Source: Acholeplasmataceae bacterium
GTDB taxonomy: Bacteria; Bacillota_I; Bacilli_A; ML615J-28; CAG-313
Assembly (NCBI GenBank): GCA_012838545.1
Contig: DUPC01000049.1
Coordinates: forward strand, 1-44,863
Direction of reading: 5' to 3'
Length of the DNA: 44,863 nt
Of the stretch, positions 1-8,464 are shown piece after piece. The notes beneath the pieces were generated by a model that searched no databases, was not told where the DNA came from, and saw only the letters and a program-made list of their open reading frames with translations. The translations under genes were made by a program, and so were the position numbers. The first letter of the stretch is position 1; each line of letters starts with the position of its first letter.

Positions 1-1
1 G

Positions 2-1021
2 AGCAACGATGAGTTGTTCAATTACCTTACTACCCACAAAATCGCCTGTCCTGCTTGCGGAGGTACAGAGTTTACCCCTGTCCGTCAATTCAATATGATG
101 TTTAAAACAAATCAAGGCGTAATTGAAGATGCCAAAAACACCATCTATTTGCGTCCGGAAACCGCCCAAGGAATTTTTGTCAATTTCAAGAATGTCCAAA
201 GAACTACCCGGAAAAAAGTTCCTTTTGGGATTGGACAAATCGGTAAGAGTTTCCGTAACGAAATAACTCCGGGAAACTTCATTTTCCGCACCCGCGAGTT
301 TGAACAAATGGAACTGGAATTTTTCTGCAAACCCGGTACCGACAATGAATGGTTCGATTATTGGAATCAATTTTGTTTGGATTTCTTGCATGAATTGGGT
401 TTACGCCCGGAATTGATTAGGACCAGAAAACATCGTCCGGAAGAACTATCCCATTATTCGAAAGCAACAACGGATATTGAATTCGCTTTCTTGTTCGGTT
501 GGGGCGAACTTTGGGGTATTGCCAACCGCACTGATTTTGATTTACGAGTTCATCAAGAACATTCGAAAGAAAAACTCGAATATCTTGATCCGGAAACCAA
601 CGAAAAATACTTGCCTTATGTTATCGAGCCGAGTGTAGGCGTGGAACGCTTATTGCTTGCCCTTTTGACCAGCGCTTATGATGAAGAAGTGCTTGAAAGC
701 GGCGAAACCAGAGAAGTCTTACGCTTAGTTCCGCATTTAGCTCCTTATAAGTTTGCGGTATTGCCGCTTGTCAATAAATTAAATGAACCCGCTTTTGCCT
801 TGTATCAAAAGTTAATGCCACTGGGAATGGCGACTTTTGATACCAGCGGTAACATCGGTCGCAGATACCGTCGCCAAGACGCGATTGGTACCCCATATTG
901 CATCACTTTTGATTTCCAAACGCTTGAAGATAATACCGTGACGGTTCGCCATCGCGACTCCATGGCTCAAGATCGCGTATCAATCGACGATTTACCACAA
1001 TATTTTTACCAAAAATGGTAA
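2..1021 (+). CDS. glyS: Glycyl-tRNA synthetase, 5'-truncated by the window edge
   Basis: Charges tRNA-Gly in the cytoplasm; this is the single-chain, homodimeric class II enzyme rather than the two-subunit GlyQ/GlyS form. The visible frame is open to the left edge and has no start codon; it reads SNDELFNYL before a CPACGG zinc-type motif. Also visible are the family signature [11 protein letters not shown], class II motif 2 around [10 protein letters not shown], motif 3 ([13 protein letters not shown]) and the C-terminal anticodon-binding domain from about [10 protein letters not shown] onward. The family is usually near 460 residues, so roughly 120 N-terminal residues lie outside. A TTG at 14 could be mistaken for a start, but it lies inside the conserved domain. 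There is no clear terminator in the 64 bases before dnaG. Confidence 0.95.
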   Translation, partial: SNDELFNYLTTHKIACPACGGTEFTPVRQFNMMFKTNQGVIEDAKNTIYLRPETAQGIFVNFKNVQRTTRKKVPFGIGQIGKSFRNEITPGNFIFRTREFEQMELEFFCKPGTDNEWFDYWNQFCLDFLHELGLRPELIRTRKHRPEELSHYSKATTDIEFAFLFGWGELWGIANRTDFDLRVHQEHSKEKLEYLDPETNEKYLPYVIEPSVGVERLLLALLTSAYDEEVLESGETREVLRLVPHLAPYKFAVLPLVNKLNEPAFALYQKLMPLGMATFDTSGNIGRRYRRQDAIGTPYCITFDFQTLEDNTVTVRHRDSMAQDRVSIDDLPQYFYQKW

Positions 1022-1085
1022 AAAAGAAGTAAAAACAAGTCGGTCCGCGTATATTTATTTAGAATGATTTAGTAAAGGAGGGCAT

Positions 1086-2855
1086 ATGATACCAAGAAAC
1101 ATTATCAATAAGGTTATCAACGAGACTGATATTGTCGAAGTAATATCCGAATATGTTCAATTGCAACCCCGTGGTAAAAGCATGTTTGGATTATGCCCCT
1201 TCCATGACGATCAAAACCCATCAATGTCGGTTTCGCGCGAAATCAAAATGTTCAATTGTTTTAGTTGCAACACTAAAGGCAATGTCATCGATTTTGTGGC
1301 AAAGTACGAAAACATCAATGTTGATAAAGCTACCTTAAAACTCGCCAAAAGATTGGGAATGAATATCCAATATCGCCAATCGGCTGAGGATATCAGAAAC
1401 GAAAAACGCTATCAAATCATGGAAGAAGCAACTCGTTTTTATGAATTCTATTTGCGCAACAGCAAAGAAGGACAAGTTGCTTTAGAATATCTTGCCAAAC
1501 GCGGAATAACCGATGAAATGATAAAACGTTTTCGAATCGGACTAGCTCCAAGCGAAATCAACTATTTGCATTTTGCCCTCAATGAGAAACAAGTTGATTT
1601 CCTTGACCAGGTAGAACTTGGCCTAGTACGGGAAAACAAGGAAACGGGGCCCTATGATTTATTCCGCTCCCGAATCATGTTTCCGCTTTCGGATGCTTAT
1701 GGAAGGGTAGTCGGGTTTAGCGGCCGGATTTATTTAGCTGGCGACAACAATGCGAAATATATCAATTCCCCGGAATCAAGTTTTTTCCATAAATCCAATC
1801 TGCTTTACAATTTGCATCAGGCAACCGTTCATGCCAAACGGATTGATAAGATTTATTTGTTTGAAGGTTTCATGGACGTGCTTGCTGCGGATTTAGCCGG
1901 AATAAAAAATGCCGTTGCCACAATGGGTACGGCCCTAACCAAAGAACATGTCAATACTTTAATAAGCATAACCAAAAATATCGTTCTTTGTTTTGACGGC
2001 GACCAAGCGGGTATTATGGCTTCCAAACGGGCAGCAGAACTGTTTGTTCCGACCAAAGTCTTGCCTCAGGTTGTGGTATTGCCGGAAGGTCTTGACCCCG
2101 ATGACTATCGCAAAAAATACGGCGATCTTGCTTTAAGCGAATACTTAAATACGGCCAGCGTCAATATTTATGAATTCCTTTTCCAAGATGCCAAGCGCGA
2201 TTTGGTCCTTGATGACTTAAACAGCGTGGAAAAATTTAGGAATGCCGTATTTGGATTTATCCGAATGTCCCGCTCCCAAACCGTCAAGGATTTCTTCTTA
2301 AAAAAGATGTCCGAAACATTGGGTATAAGCTTGGATTCTTTAGCCAAAGATTTTGGCTTTATGAAAGAAGACATTACCCCCGTACCTAGCACAAAACCGG
2401 TTTATTTTTCTAAAACGAAAAGTAAATTTTCCAAAGGGGTAATAAACGCCTACGAATTAATCATTTATCGGGCAATGCTTTCGGTAACTGATTATTTCCA
2501 GATTATTATGGATTTGAGCATAGTTCATCCCCGACCGGATTATCTTAAATATCATAATTTTTTAGAATATATGAGTAAATTTATCACAGACGGTGTCTTC
2601 GAAGAGGAACGGTTTGTTGAAAAAATTAAAGACGACGAGATATTGCATGGAGTTTATCAAGATGTTATGACAAAACCGCACCCGGACTATGATAAACCCA
2701 AGTATCTGGAAGATTGCATAGAAAAGGTTCGGGAAAATGCGGAAAGAGATTTGCGAATGTTTATGATACGTACCTTAGAAAACGATCATGATTTATACGA
2801 TTTATTGCTTAAACAAAAGCGTGAGAATACTACGTTTGAAAATGAGGTGGAATAA
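1086..2855 (+). CDS. dnaG: DNA primase
   Basis: Synthesises RNA primers for the replicative polymerase at the fork. The 589-residue length is normal. The N-terminal CHC2-type zinc finger is intact (C37, H40, C58, C61). The TOPRIM core follows, with FEGFMDVLAAD and FDGDQAG carrying the acidic metal-binding residues. The C-terminal third is divergent, as expected for the helicase-binding domain. ATG at 1086 is supported by a strong AAAGGAGG about five bases upstream. The stop codon abuts the TTG of the first rpoD, so the two are translationally linked, reproducing the classical macromolecular-synthesis order dnaG-rpoD of Bacilli. Confidence 0.97.
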   Translation: MIPRNIINKVINETDIVEVISEYVQLQPRGKSMFGLCPFHDDQNPSMSVSREIKMFNCFSCNTKGNVIDFVAKYENINVDKATLKLAKRLGMNIQYRQSAEDIRNEKRYQIMEEATRFYEFYLRNSKEGQVALEYLAKRGITDEMIKRFRIGLAPSEINYLHFALNEKQVDFLDQVELGLVRENKETGPYDLFRSRIMFPLSDAYGRVVGFSGRIYLAGDNNAKYINSPESSFFHKSNLLYNLHQATVHAKRIDKIYLFEGFMDVLAADLAGIKNAVATMGTALTKEHVNTLISITKNIVLCFDGDQAGIMASKRAAELFVPTKVLPQVVVLPEGLDPDDYRKKYGDLALSEYLNTASVNIYEFLFQDAKRDLVLDDLNSVEKFRNAVFGFIRMSRSQTVKDFFLKKMSETLGISLDSLAKDFGFMKEDITPVPSTKPVYFSKTKSKFSKGVINAYELIIYRAMLSVTDYFQIIMDLSIVHPRPDYLKYHNFLEYMSKFITDGVFEEERFVEKIKDDEILHGVYQDVMTKPHPDYDKPKYLEDCIEKVRENAERDLRMFMIRTLENDHDLYDLLLKQKRENTTFENEVE

Positions 2856-4112
2856 TTGGAAGAATTGTATAAGCCGGAATTAGAACTTTTGCTTGAATAT
2901 GCCCAAGAAAAAGGATATGTTCCGCTAAGCAAAATAAATGAGGTGTTTAATAACCCATCGGAAGAATTATTAGACGATGTGGTTAAATACCTCGAAAATG
3001 CGAACATCGAAGTTACCCGGGATAGTGAGGATGTTCCAAATGAAGAGGAATTGCTCATCGAGAAAGTCGATGATGAATTTGAAGCATTCATTGAAAGCGA
3101 AATAGACGATGAATTTGAGGATTTGACTAGTGCCGTGGAAAGCGAAATCAAAGTAGCCGATTTTGACGAAATAGTTTCGCTTTCGTATAATGCGGATGAC
3201 CCGGTCAAGATGTATTTACGCGACATCGGACAAATTGAATTGCTCAGTGTTATCCAAGAAATCGAACTTGCGCGCACCGTTCAGGAAGGCGTTGCCAGCC
3301 AACAAAAGCTTGAATCGTTTCAAAAAGCGGGTAAGACATTATCGCCTGAGGAACTCCGGGATTTAAACAACAAGGTTGAAAAAGGAATTCAGGCACGTGA
3401 TATCTTGATTGAGTCCAATTTGCGACTTGTCGTTTCGATTGCCAAACGCTACCTAAATCGCGGACTACCTTTCCTTGATTTAATTCAAGAGGGCAATATG
3501 GGCTTGATTAAAGCGGTATACAAGTTTGACCCAACCAAAGGGTTTAAGTTTTCCACTTATGCCACCTGGTGGATTCGTCAATCTATCACCAGAGCGATTG
3601 CCGATCAAGGAAGAACCATACGGATTCCGGTACACATGGTGGAAACCATCAATAAATTGATGCGTATTACCCGGAAACTAACGCAAGAAAAACGCCGCGA
3701 ACCAACTCCGGAAGAGATTGCTGCGGAAATGAAAATCTCGGTCGAAAAAGTACAACAAATTCAAAAGATCGCCCAAGAGCCGATTTCGATTGACTCGACG
3801 GTGGGTGAAGAAGAAGATTCCAGCCTTGCAGATTTTATTTCAGACCAAAACACGAAAAATCCGCTTGAATTTACCGAAGAAAGAGCATTCCGCGAGGAAA
3901 TCGAAGCAGTGCTTCAGACCCTAACGCCACGGGAAGAAAAAGTAATTCGTTTGCGTTACGGTTTGGATGATAACCGGTCTCGTACTTTGGAAGAAGTCGG
4001 TCGGGAATTCGGGGTAACCAGAGAAAGAATTCGACAAATTGAAGCTAAAGCGATTCGTCGCCTACGTCACCCAACCAGATTAAAACGTTTATTGCAACAT
4101 CGCAATAAATAA
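2856..4112 (+). CDS. rpoD: Primary RNA polymerase sigma factor, copy 1
   Basis: Sigma-70 family factor that directs core RNA polymerase to housekeeping promoters. It has 418 residues: an N-terminal region 1.1-like segment (1-55), an acidic linker rich in D/E (56-110), region 1.2 from DDPVKMYL (114-121), regions 2.1-2.4 (about 180-262), region 3 and region 4.2 with the helix-turn-helix [10 protein letters not shown] near the end. In region 2.4 the melting tryptophans are W238 and W239, and the residues equivalent to E. coli Q437 and T440 are kept (Q242, T245). The TTG start directly follows the dnaG stop and has a GAGGTGG site 5 bases upstream. A second complete paralogue follows 34 bases later; this copy looks the more canonical. 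Confidence 0.95.
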   Translation: MEELYKPELELLLEYAQEKGYVPLSKINEVFNNPSEELLDDVVKYLENANIEVTRDSEDVPNEEELLIEKVDDEFEAFIESEIDDEFEDLTSAVESEIKVADFDEIVSLSYNADDPVKMYLRDIGQIELLSVIQEIELARTVQEGVASQQKLESFQKAGKTLSPEELRDLNNKVEKGIQARDILIESNLRLVVSIAKRYLNRGLPFLDLIQEGNMGLIKAVYKFDPTKGFKFSTYATWWIRQSITRAIADQGRTIRIPVHMVETINKLMRITRKLTQEKRREPTPEEIAAEMKISVEKVQQIQKIAQEPISIDSTVGEEEDSSLADFISDQNTKNPLEFTEERAFREEIEAVLQTLTPREEKVIRLRYGLDDNRSRTLEEVGREFGVTRERIRQIEAKAIRRLRHPTRLKRLLQHRNK

Positions 4113-4140
4113 TCCTTAACTTTTTATTATTTTAAGGGGG
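4113..4140 (+). promoter_or_regulatory. Possible hairpin occluding the rpoD copy 2 ribosome-binding site
   Basis: In the 34-base gap between the two rpoD genes, TCCTTAA (4113-4119) can pair with TTAAGGG (4132-4138), six Watson-Crick pairs plus one wobble, with a 12-base loop. The right arm contains most of the AAGGGGG site for the second gene. This could lower or gate translation of copy 2. The stem is short, so it is only a candidate. Confidence 0.35.
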
Positions 4141-4146
4141 TAACAA

Positions 4147-5412
4147 TTGGAAGATTTATATAAAAATGAGATTGGTATGTTGTTGGCATATGCCTCCGAA
4201 AAAGGATATGTTCCAATTAAAAAAATAATTGAAGTGATGGATAATCATCCCGAAGAAGCCCTCGATGAAGTTGTCAAATATTTAGAAATAAACGGGATTG
4301 AAATCACCCGTCCTACGGATGTGGTATCCTCCAAAGACGAAACTGATGAAGCAAGCGCGATTGACGATGAAGATTTTGAAGACTTTTTGAATGATTTGCA
4401 AAAGGAAGACGTTGAATTGGAAGAATTTGTGGAACAAGTGGAAACAGAAATTCAAATTTCCGATTTTACCGAATATATTGTTTCTTCATTTCGCATCGAT
4501 GACCCTGTAAAGCAGTATCTGCACGAAATCGGCCAAATCGATTTGTTGACGGTAACTGAAGAAATCAATTTATCGCGAACGGTTCAGGAGGGATTGGTCG
4601 CTCAAGAAAAGTTCGATTGTTATAAAAGCGGTCAGATTAAACTTTCTCCTAACGAAGTACGGTTGTTGGAACGCAAAATCCAAGATGGGAACTTAGCCAG
4701 GGATCACTTAATCGAAGCTAACCTGCGGTTAGTTGTTTCGATTGCAAAAAGATTTATCAATCGAGGACTTCATTTCTTGGATTTGATTCAAGAAGGCAAT
4801 ATGGGTTTAATGAAAGCCGTTTATAAATATGACGGAACCAGGGGATTTCGTTTTTCCACCTATGCCACTTGGTGGATTCGCCAGGCGATTTCCCGAGCGT
4901 TAGCTGACCAAGCCAGGACCATTCGCTTGCCGGTTCATATGGTAGAAACAATCAACCGAATCAACCGCACGATTAAACGCCTAACCCAAGAACTTAAACG
5001 CGACCCCACTTTGAAAGAAATTGCTGAAGAAGTAAAGATGCCGTTCGAAAAGGTACAGGAAATAATGCGCATAACGCAAGAACCGGTTTCCATTGATGCT
5101 TCAATTGGCGATGACGAAGATAATACATTAATCGATTTTATCCCGGATGACGGGCTCAATCCTCTCCAATTCACCGAAAAACAAGCTTTCCGGGAAGAAG
5201 TAAACAATATTTTACAGACTTTAACTCCAAGGGAAGAGACGGTAATTCGGATGCGTTTAGGTTTTGACGATAACAGAGCCAAAACATTAGAAGAAGTCGG
5301 TCGGGAATTAGGGGTAACGCGCGAACGCATTCGACAAATTGAAACCAAGGCCATTCGCCGGCTCCGTCATCCCTCGCGCATTAAAAGGTTGTTGGAGTAT
5401 AAAAAAAGGTAA
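4147..5412 (+). CDS. Primary-type sigma factor, tandem paralogue (copy 2)
   Basis: A second full-length sigma-70 protein (421 residues) directly after the first. It matches copy 1 along its whole length, including the rarely duplicated region 1.1-like N terminus ([11 protein letters not shown] against [11 protein letters not shown]). By eye about two thirds of residues are identical over regions 2-4. Region 4.2 is nearly the same, so -35 recognition should overlap. Differences lie in region 2.4, where the position equivalent to E. coli T440 is serine (S249) and the neighbouring segment reads [10 protein letters not shown], and in region 1.2 (VKQYLHEIG instead of VKMYLRDIG). The frame is intact with no sign of decay. 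TTG at 4147 has AAGGGGG upstream. It may be a second housekeeping factor or a growth-phase variant; the sequence cannot say which. Confidence 0.92.
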   Translation: MEDLYKNEIGMLLAYASEKGYVPIKKIIEVMDNHPEEALDEVVKYLEINGIEITRPTDVVSSKDETDEASAIDDEDFEDFLNDLQKEDVELEEFVEQVETEIQISDFTEYIVSSFRIDDPVKQYLHEIGQIDLLTVTEEINLSRTVQEGLVAQEKFDCYKSGQIKLSPNEVRLLERKIQDGNLARDHLIEANLRLVVSIAKRFINRGLHFLDLIQEGNMGLMKAVYKYDGTRGFRFSTYATWWIRQAISRALADQARTIRLPVHMVETINRINRTIKRLTQELKRDPTLKEIAEEVKMPFEKVQEIMRITQEPVSIDASIGDDEDNTLIDFIPDDGLNPLQFTEKQAFREEVNNILQTLTPREETVIRMRLGFDDNRAKTLEEVGRELGVTRERIRQIETKAIRRLRHPSRIKRLLEYKKR

Positions 5413-5415
5413 AGC

Positions 5416-6081
5416 ATGGATTCGAAACGCCTAAAATTAGTCAGTTCCTTTTTACGGGAAGATGATGTTTTTGCAGATGTTGGCTGCGATCACGGCTTAT
5501 TGGGCCAATACGCCTATGAAAAAGGGATTAGAAAAATTCAGTTGATTGACAACAAAGAAGGTCCCCTTAGTCAGGCCAAAGCAAATCTAGCGCCCTTAAT
5601 CGATAAATGCACAATCACTTTTACTTTAGCCGATGGCTTAAGTTCGCTTATGCCGGACATAAATGTTATTGCGATTTGCGGTATTGGGGGAAATTTGCTG
5701 GTTGAGATTTTGGAGCGCGATTTGGAAAAAGCCAAATCGTTAGCTCGTCTGATTTTGCAACCCAACACCCATATCCCTAATGTCAGAGCATTTTTATCGC
5801 ACCAGGGATTTGTTATTCTTGATGAAGCTATCATTAAGGAAAAACGGAAAATCTATGAAATAATTGTTGCGCGTTTTCAGGATTTTACCCCAAAATTGTC
5901 GGTGGAAGATTGCTATTTCGGACCGATTTTACGTTTGAAACCTTCCCCTGTGTTTGTGGAAAAGCATCGGAAACGACTAAATCAAATTACCAAGATTCTG
6001 AATAAACCGTTATCGCAAAAACGTTACCATGATTTAAATCAAGAAAAATTAATGTTATTATCGGAAATCAATCGCTGTTAG
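5416..6081 (+). CDS. trmK: tRNA (adenine(22)-N1)-methyltransferase
   Basis: Methylates N1 of A22 in tRNA using S-adenosylmethionine. The 221-residue protein has the SAM-binding loop DVGCDHG (21-27), the central IAICGIGG segment (85-92) and the ILQPN catalytic-region motif, all characteristic of TrmK (YqfN). It starts three bases after the second rpoD stop and is followed nine bases later by the Nif3-like gene, the same sigA-trmK-yqfO order seen in B. subtilis. The ribosome-binding site is weak (AAAGGT overlapping the rpoD stop), which suggests coupled translation. Confidence 0.93.
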   Translation: MDSKRLKLVSSFLREDDVFADVGCDHGLLGQYAYEKGIRKIQLIDNKEGPLSQAKANLAPLIDKCTITFTLADGLSSLMPDINVIAICGIGGNLLVEILERDLEKAKSLARLILQPNTHIPNVRAFLSHQGFVILDEAIIKEKRKIYEIIVARFQDFTPKLSVEDCYFGPILRLKPSPVFVEKHRKRLNQITKILNKPLSQKRYHDLNQEKLMLLSEINRC

Positions 6082-6090
6082 GAGAAAAAA

Positions 6091-6876
6091 ATGGAAGTTA
6101 AAGAACTGCTTGAATATTTGTTAAAACTTTTCCCGCTTGATTTGGCCATGGATTTTGACCATGGCAAGTTGGGCTTACAGATTGGTTCAATAAATAATCC
6201 CATCAAAAAAGTAATTTTGACCCTTGATGTGACCGAAGAAGTCATTGAAGAAGCAAATCAAAAAGGTGCCAATGTCATAATCAGTCACCATCCCTTTATT
6301 TTTGAACCGCTCCTTCAAATCAATTACGATTCCCCGCTCGGTAAAAAAATAAAAAAGTTGATAACAAATGATTTGAATGTCATCAACTTGCACACCAATC
6401 TGGATGTTGCTTCAGGCGGAATGAACGACTTTTTGGCTCAGCGTTTAGGGTTGAAAGATATTGAACCTGCGGATATAATTAGTTCAAACCAAGTGCTTCG
6501 AACTGGTTTGATTGAACCGATTGCCTTGGAATTATTTGTCAAAAGCGTTCAAAAAGCCTTTAACGAAGAAGTGGTACGCTATGCGGGAAACCCTAACCAA
6601 GTTATTACCAAAGTCGGAATCGTCGGTGGATCAGGTTCCACGGAGATTAGCGAAGCATTAGCTTTGGGCTGTGATTGTTTTATTACCGGCGAAATCAAAC
6701 ATCATTCGGCGTTGTTGTCTAAGGAAACAAATATTTCCTTAATTGAAGTCAGCCATTCGGTAGAAGCACTGTATTTGAACCATTTAAAAGAAAAACTAAA
6801 CAAAGCTTTTCCTGATTTAACGATTGAAACAACAGAAACAACCGTCAATCCTTTTCGGTTTATCTACCCAAAATAA
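6091..6876 (+). CDS. Nif3-like dinuclear metal-centre protein (YqfO family)
   Basis: Member of the NIF3/GTP cyclohydrolase 1 type 2 homologue family; its biochemical role is not firmly established. The metal ligands of the family are visible: H66-H67 in ISHHPF, H101 and D105 in HTNLDVASGG, and H222 and E225 in SHSVEALYL. At 261 residues it is the short form and lacks the inserted PII-like domain that makes B. subtilis YqfO about 370 residues. ATG at 6091 has a GGAG site. It is the last gene of the glyS/dnaG-rpoD-trmK run and is followed by a hairpin terminator. Confidence 0.9.
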   Translation: MEVKELLEYLLKLFPLDLAMDFDHGKLGLQIGSINNPIKKVILTLDVTEEVIEEANQKGANVIISHHPFIFEPLLQINYDSPLGKKIKKLITNDLNVINLHTNLDVASGGMNDFLAQRLGLKDIEPADIISSNQVLRTGLIEPIALELFVKSVQKAFNEEVVRYAGNPNQVITKVGIVGGSGSTEISEALALGCDCFITGEIKHHSALLSKETNISLIEVSHSVEALYLNHLKEKLNKAFPDLTIETTETTVNPFRFIYPK

Positions 6877-6880
6877 ACAA

Positions 6881-6907
6881 CAAACCCCTCTTGTGAGGGG
6901 GTTTTGG
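6881..6907 (+). terminator. Terminator after the Nif3-like gene
   Basis: CCCCTC pairs with GAGGGG across a TTGT loop, extended by AAA with TTT if one G is bulged, and followed by GTTTTG. It lies four bases after the stop codon. The T tract is short, so efficiency may be moderate. Confidence 0.7.
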
Positions 6908-6911
6908 GTAT

Positions 6912-6937
6912 AAAAAAAGCACAGAAAAGGTCTGCGC
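6912..6937 (-). terminator. Terminator of the ferredoxin gene
   Basis: Read leftward, GCGCAGA and TCTGTGC form an imperfect seven-position stem with one mismatch, followed by seven T (6918-6912). It sits about 45 bases after the ferredoxin stop. Confidence 0.7.
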
Positions 6938-6980
6938 TAATTTCACTGCTCCTAATTAAGGAGACGGTTATATGAGGTTG

Positions 6981-7148
6981 TTACTTTTCGATAATTGCAT
7001 CTACTGGGCAAACTTCTTGGCAAGCACCACAATCGATGCAAGCATTTTCATCGATAACATAGATGGTGCCTTCGCTAATGCAATCAACTGGGCATTCCGC
7101 AGCACAAGAACCGCAAGCGATACAAATATCAGTTATTAGTCTTGGCAT
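6981..7148 (-). CDS. 2[4Fe-4S] ferredoxin
   Basis: Small soluble electron carrier of 55 residues, of the clostridial type. Two cluster-binding motifs are complete: C9-C12-C15-C19 and C37-C40-C43-C47, each ending in CP. One additional cysteine (C23) follows the first motif. The frame extends further upstream, but the start is ATG at 7148: an AGGAGGT site lies just before it and a promoter ends at 7180, so upstream codons are outside the transcript. It is transcribed alone. Likely partners are anaerobic redox enzymes; none adjoins it. Confidence 0.95.
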   Translation of the reverse strand: MPRLITDICIACGSCAAECPVDCISEGTIYVIDENACIDCGACQEVCPVDAIIEK

Positions 7149-7179
7149 ATCTAGACCTCCTAAAATTTTATTACACTTC

Positions 7180-7208
7180 ATTTTACAAAAAAAATCGGAA
7201 AATGACAA
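7180..7208 (-). promoter_or_regulatory. Promoter of the ferredoxin gene
   Basis: Read leftward: TTGTCA (7208-7203), 17-base spacer, TAAAAT (7185-7180). This is a good housekeeping-type promoter about 30 bases before the start codon. Confidence 0.7.
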
Positions 7209-7264
7209 GCAAAACAAGAATAATTTTTTTGGAGTTGATAGGCAAATAATTTATATCGATTTAA

Positions 7265-7293
7265 TTGCCAATTTAATGGCTTTTTAGTATAAT
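7265..7293 (+). promoter_or_regulatory. Promoter of yneF
   Basis: TTGCCA (7265-7270), 17-base spacer, TATAAT (7288-7293), 22 bases before the yneF start. Confidence 0.8.
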
Positions 7294-7315
7294 ATTTCAG
7301 AAGGAGTTGAAAACA

Positions 7316-7537
7316 ATGGTACAATGGTGGATAATGTTAATTGCAATTATCGTTGCTTTATTAGTGGGAGCAGTAGTCGGTTTTTTTGTTACCCGTTATT
7401 TCTTTAACCGTACATTGGAAAAAAACCCTCCAATCAACCGGGATATGATTCGCGCTATGTACATGCAAATGGGACGTAAACCGTCGGAAAAAGATATCAC
7501 ACGGGTGATTGAGGCAATGAATCAATATAAAAAGTAA
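7316..7537 (+). CDS. yneF: YneF family (UPF0154) small membrane protein
   Basis: A 73-residue protein with one N-terminal transmembrane helix (about residues 4-26, IMLIAIIVALLVGAVVGFF) and a short charged cytoplasmic tail containing MRAMYMQMGRKPSEK-like residues typical of UPF0154. The family is widespread in Bacilli and Mollicutes and its function is unknown. ATG at 7316 is preferred because AAGGAG sits at 7301-7306; an in-frame TTG at 7307 adjoins that site and is unlikely to be used. It has its own promoter and terminator. Confidence 0.88.
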   Translation: MVQWWIMLIAIIVALLVGAVVGFFVTRYFFNRTLEKNPPINRDMIRAMYMQMGRKPSEKDITRVIEAMNQYKK

Positions 7538-7540
7538 CAA

Positions 7541-7571
7541 AAAAATGTCCAATTAGAGATTGGGCATTTTT
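7541..7571. terminator. Bidirectional terminator between yneF and plsY
   Basis: Thirteen-pair stem with one wobble: AAAAATGTCCAAT (7541-7553) with ATTGGGCATTTTT (7559-7571), loop TAGAG. Poly(A) on the left and poly(T) on the right let it serve both convergent genes. Confidence 0.88.
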
Positions 7572-7576
7572 GACTT

Positions 7577-8230
7577 TTATAAGAGTTTTTCCCGGTCGGT
7601 AATTTTCGACTCGGTTTTTGAAAGCAATCGTTTAATATTATGGCGGTGACTGATTATGATTATGATGGTAACAATAAAAAGAAAACCGATTAACCAATAA
7701 TCAAATCTTCCGTTTGTAAACAGGGGTCCGGAATAGACTTTTCGGTTGGGAATAATAATAGATAAAATTAAGCAAGCGAAGGCTGAAAATAGTGAACCTA
7801 GGGACACATACTTGGTCGATACAACGATGATAATAAAGATACATAAACCAATGAGAAAAATTAACGGTTGATAGACCAAAATGATTCCCGCGGTACAAGC
7901 AACCCCTTTACCGCCATGAAATTGGGCAAATACCGGGAATAGGTGGCCTAGAATGGCGATTGCTCCGTAAACAAGAGGATGAACTAAATTGTGTTCTTGA
8001 AATGAAATGATGTTAAAGCGAAACAACGCAATAATTAACCCGGCTTTCAGCATATCTAAAGCAAAGACTATTATTCCCCATTTTATTCCTAAAACTCTTA
8101 CGGCATTTGTTGCCCCCATGTTGCGACTGCCGTGTTCGCGGATATCGATTCCTATTACAAGTTTGCCAATTATCAAAGCGAAGGGAATCGAACCCAATAA
8201 ATATGCGATTATCATCAATAAAATCTCCAC
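7577..8230 (-). CDS. plsY: Acyl-phosphate:glycerol-3-phosphate acyltransferase
   Basis: Integral membrane enzyme that acylates glycerol-3-phosphate with acyl-phosphate, the first step of phospholipid synthesis. The family motifs are present in order: GSRNMGATNAVRVLG near the N terminus, GHLFPVFAQFHGGKGVA in the middle and HRHNIKRLLS near the end, among about seven hydrophobic helices. I chose GTG at 8230 because GAGGTG lies six bases before it; a GTG three codons further upstream (8239) overlaps that site. The result is 217 residues, normal for PlsY. It diverges from parE and has its own promoter. Confidence 0.93.
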   Translation of the reverse strand: MEILLMIIAYLLGSIPFALIIGKLVIGIDIREHGSRNMGATNAVRVLGIKWGIIVFALDMLKAGLIIALFRFNIISFQEHNLVHPLVYGAIAILGHLFPVFAQFHGGKGVACTAGIILVYQPLIFLIGLCIFIIIVVSTKYVSLGSLFSAFACLILSIIIPNRKVYSGPLFTNGRFDYWLIGFLFIVTIIIIISHRHNIKRLLSKTESKITDREKLL

Positions 8231-8256
8231 GTCGTACACCTCACATAATCGTTAAC

Positions 8257-8285
8257 ATTATACTCTTTTTTGAGCCAAAATGCAA
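8257..8285 (-). promoter_or_regulatory. Promoter of plsY
   Basis: Read leftward: TTGCAT (8285-8280), 17-base spacer, TATAAT (8262-8257), about 27 bases before the start. Confidence 0.75.
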
Positions 8286-8348
8286 TAAATAAACAAGGTT
8301 TTGTCGTGTGGTTGTTTTTCGAAAATAAATATTACGCATTTTTTTTAT

Positions 8349-8386
8349 TTGCTTTTTTTTGACATTTATGGTATAATAAATATAAA
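8349..8386 (+). promoter_or_regulatory. Overlapping promoters of parE-parC
   Basis: Two usable combinations overlap: TTGCTT (8349-8354) with TATAAT (8372-8377) at 17 bases, and TTGACA (8359-8364) with TATAAA (8381-8386) at 16 bases. The conspicuous TTGACA and TATAAT are only seven bases apart and cannot work together. A leader of about 75 bases without an obvious structured element precedes parE. Confidence 0.65.
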
Positions 8387-8464
8387 AAGAGTGCTTTTTA
8401 TTGGGTTATCTTGATTTTTTGGGGCTTTTTTATTTTATATTGAAATTGGAAAGAAGGTGAAATT

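Noticed and set aside
1-1021. Short glycyl-tRNA synthetase with a TTG start at 14
   Set aside because: The frame is open to the window edge and the TTG lies in the conserved zinc-finger region, so this is truncation by the window, not a short gene.
2786-3277. Long serine-rich open frame opposite rpoD copy 1
   Set aside because: It is the antisense shadow of GAA/GAT-rich acidic codons in rpoD and has no start signals.
8359-8377. Perfect TTGACA followed by perfect TATAAT
   Set aside because: Only seven bases separate them, so they cannot form one promoter; each has a better-spaced partner, which is what I annotated.
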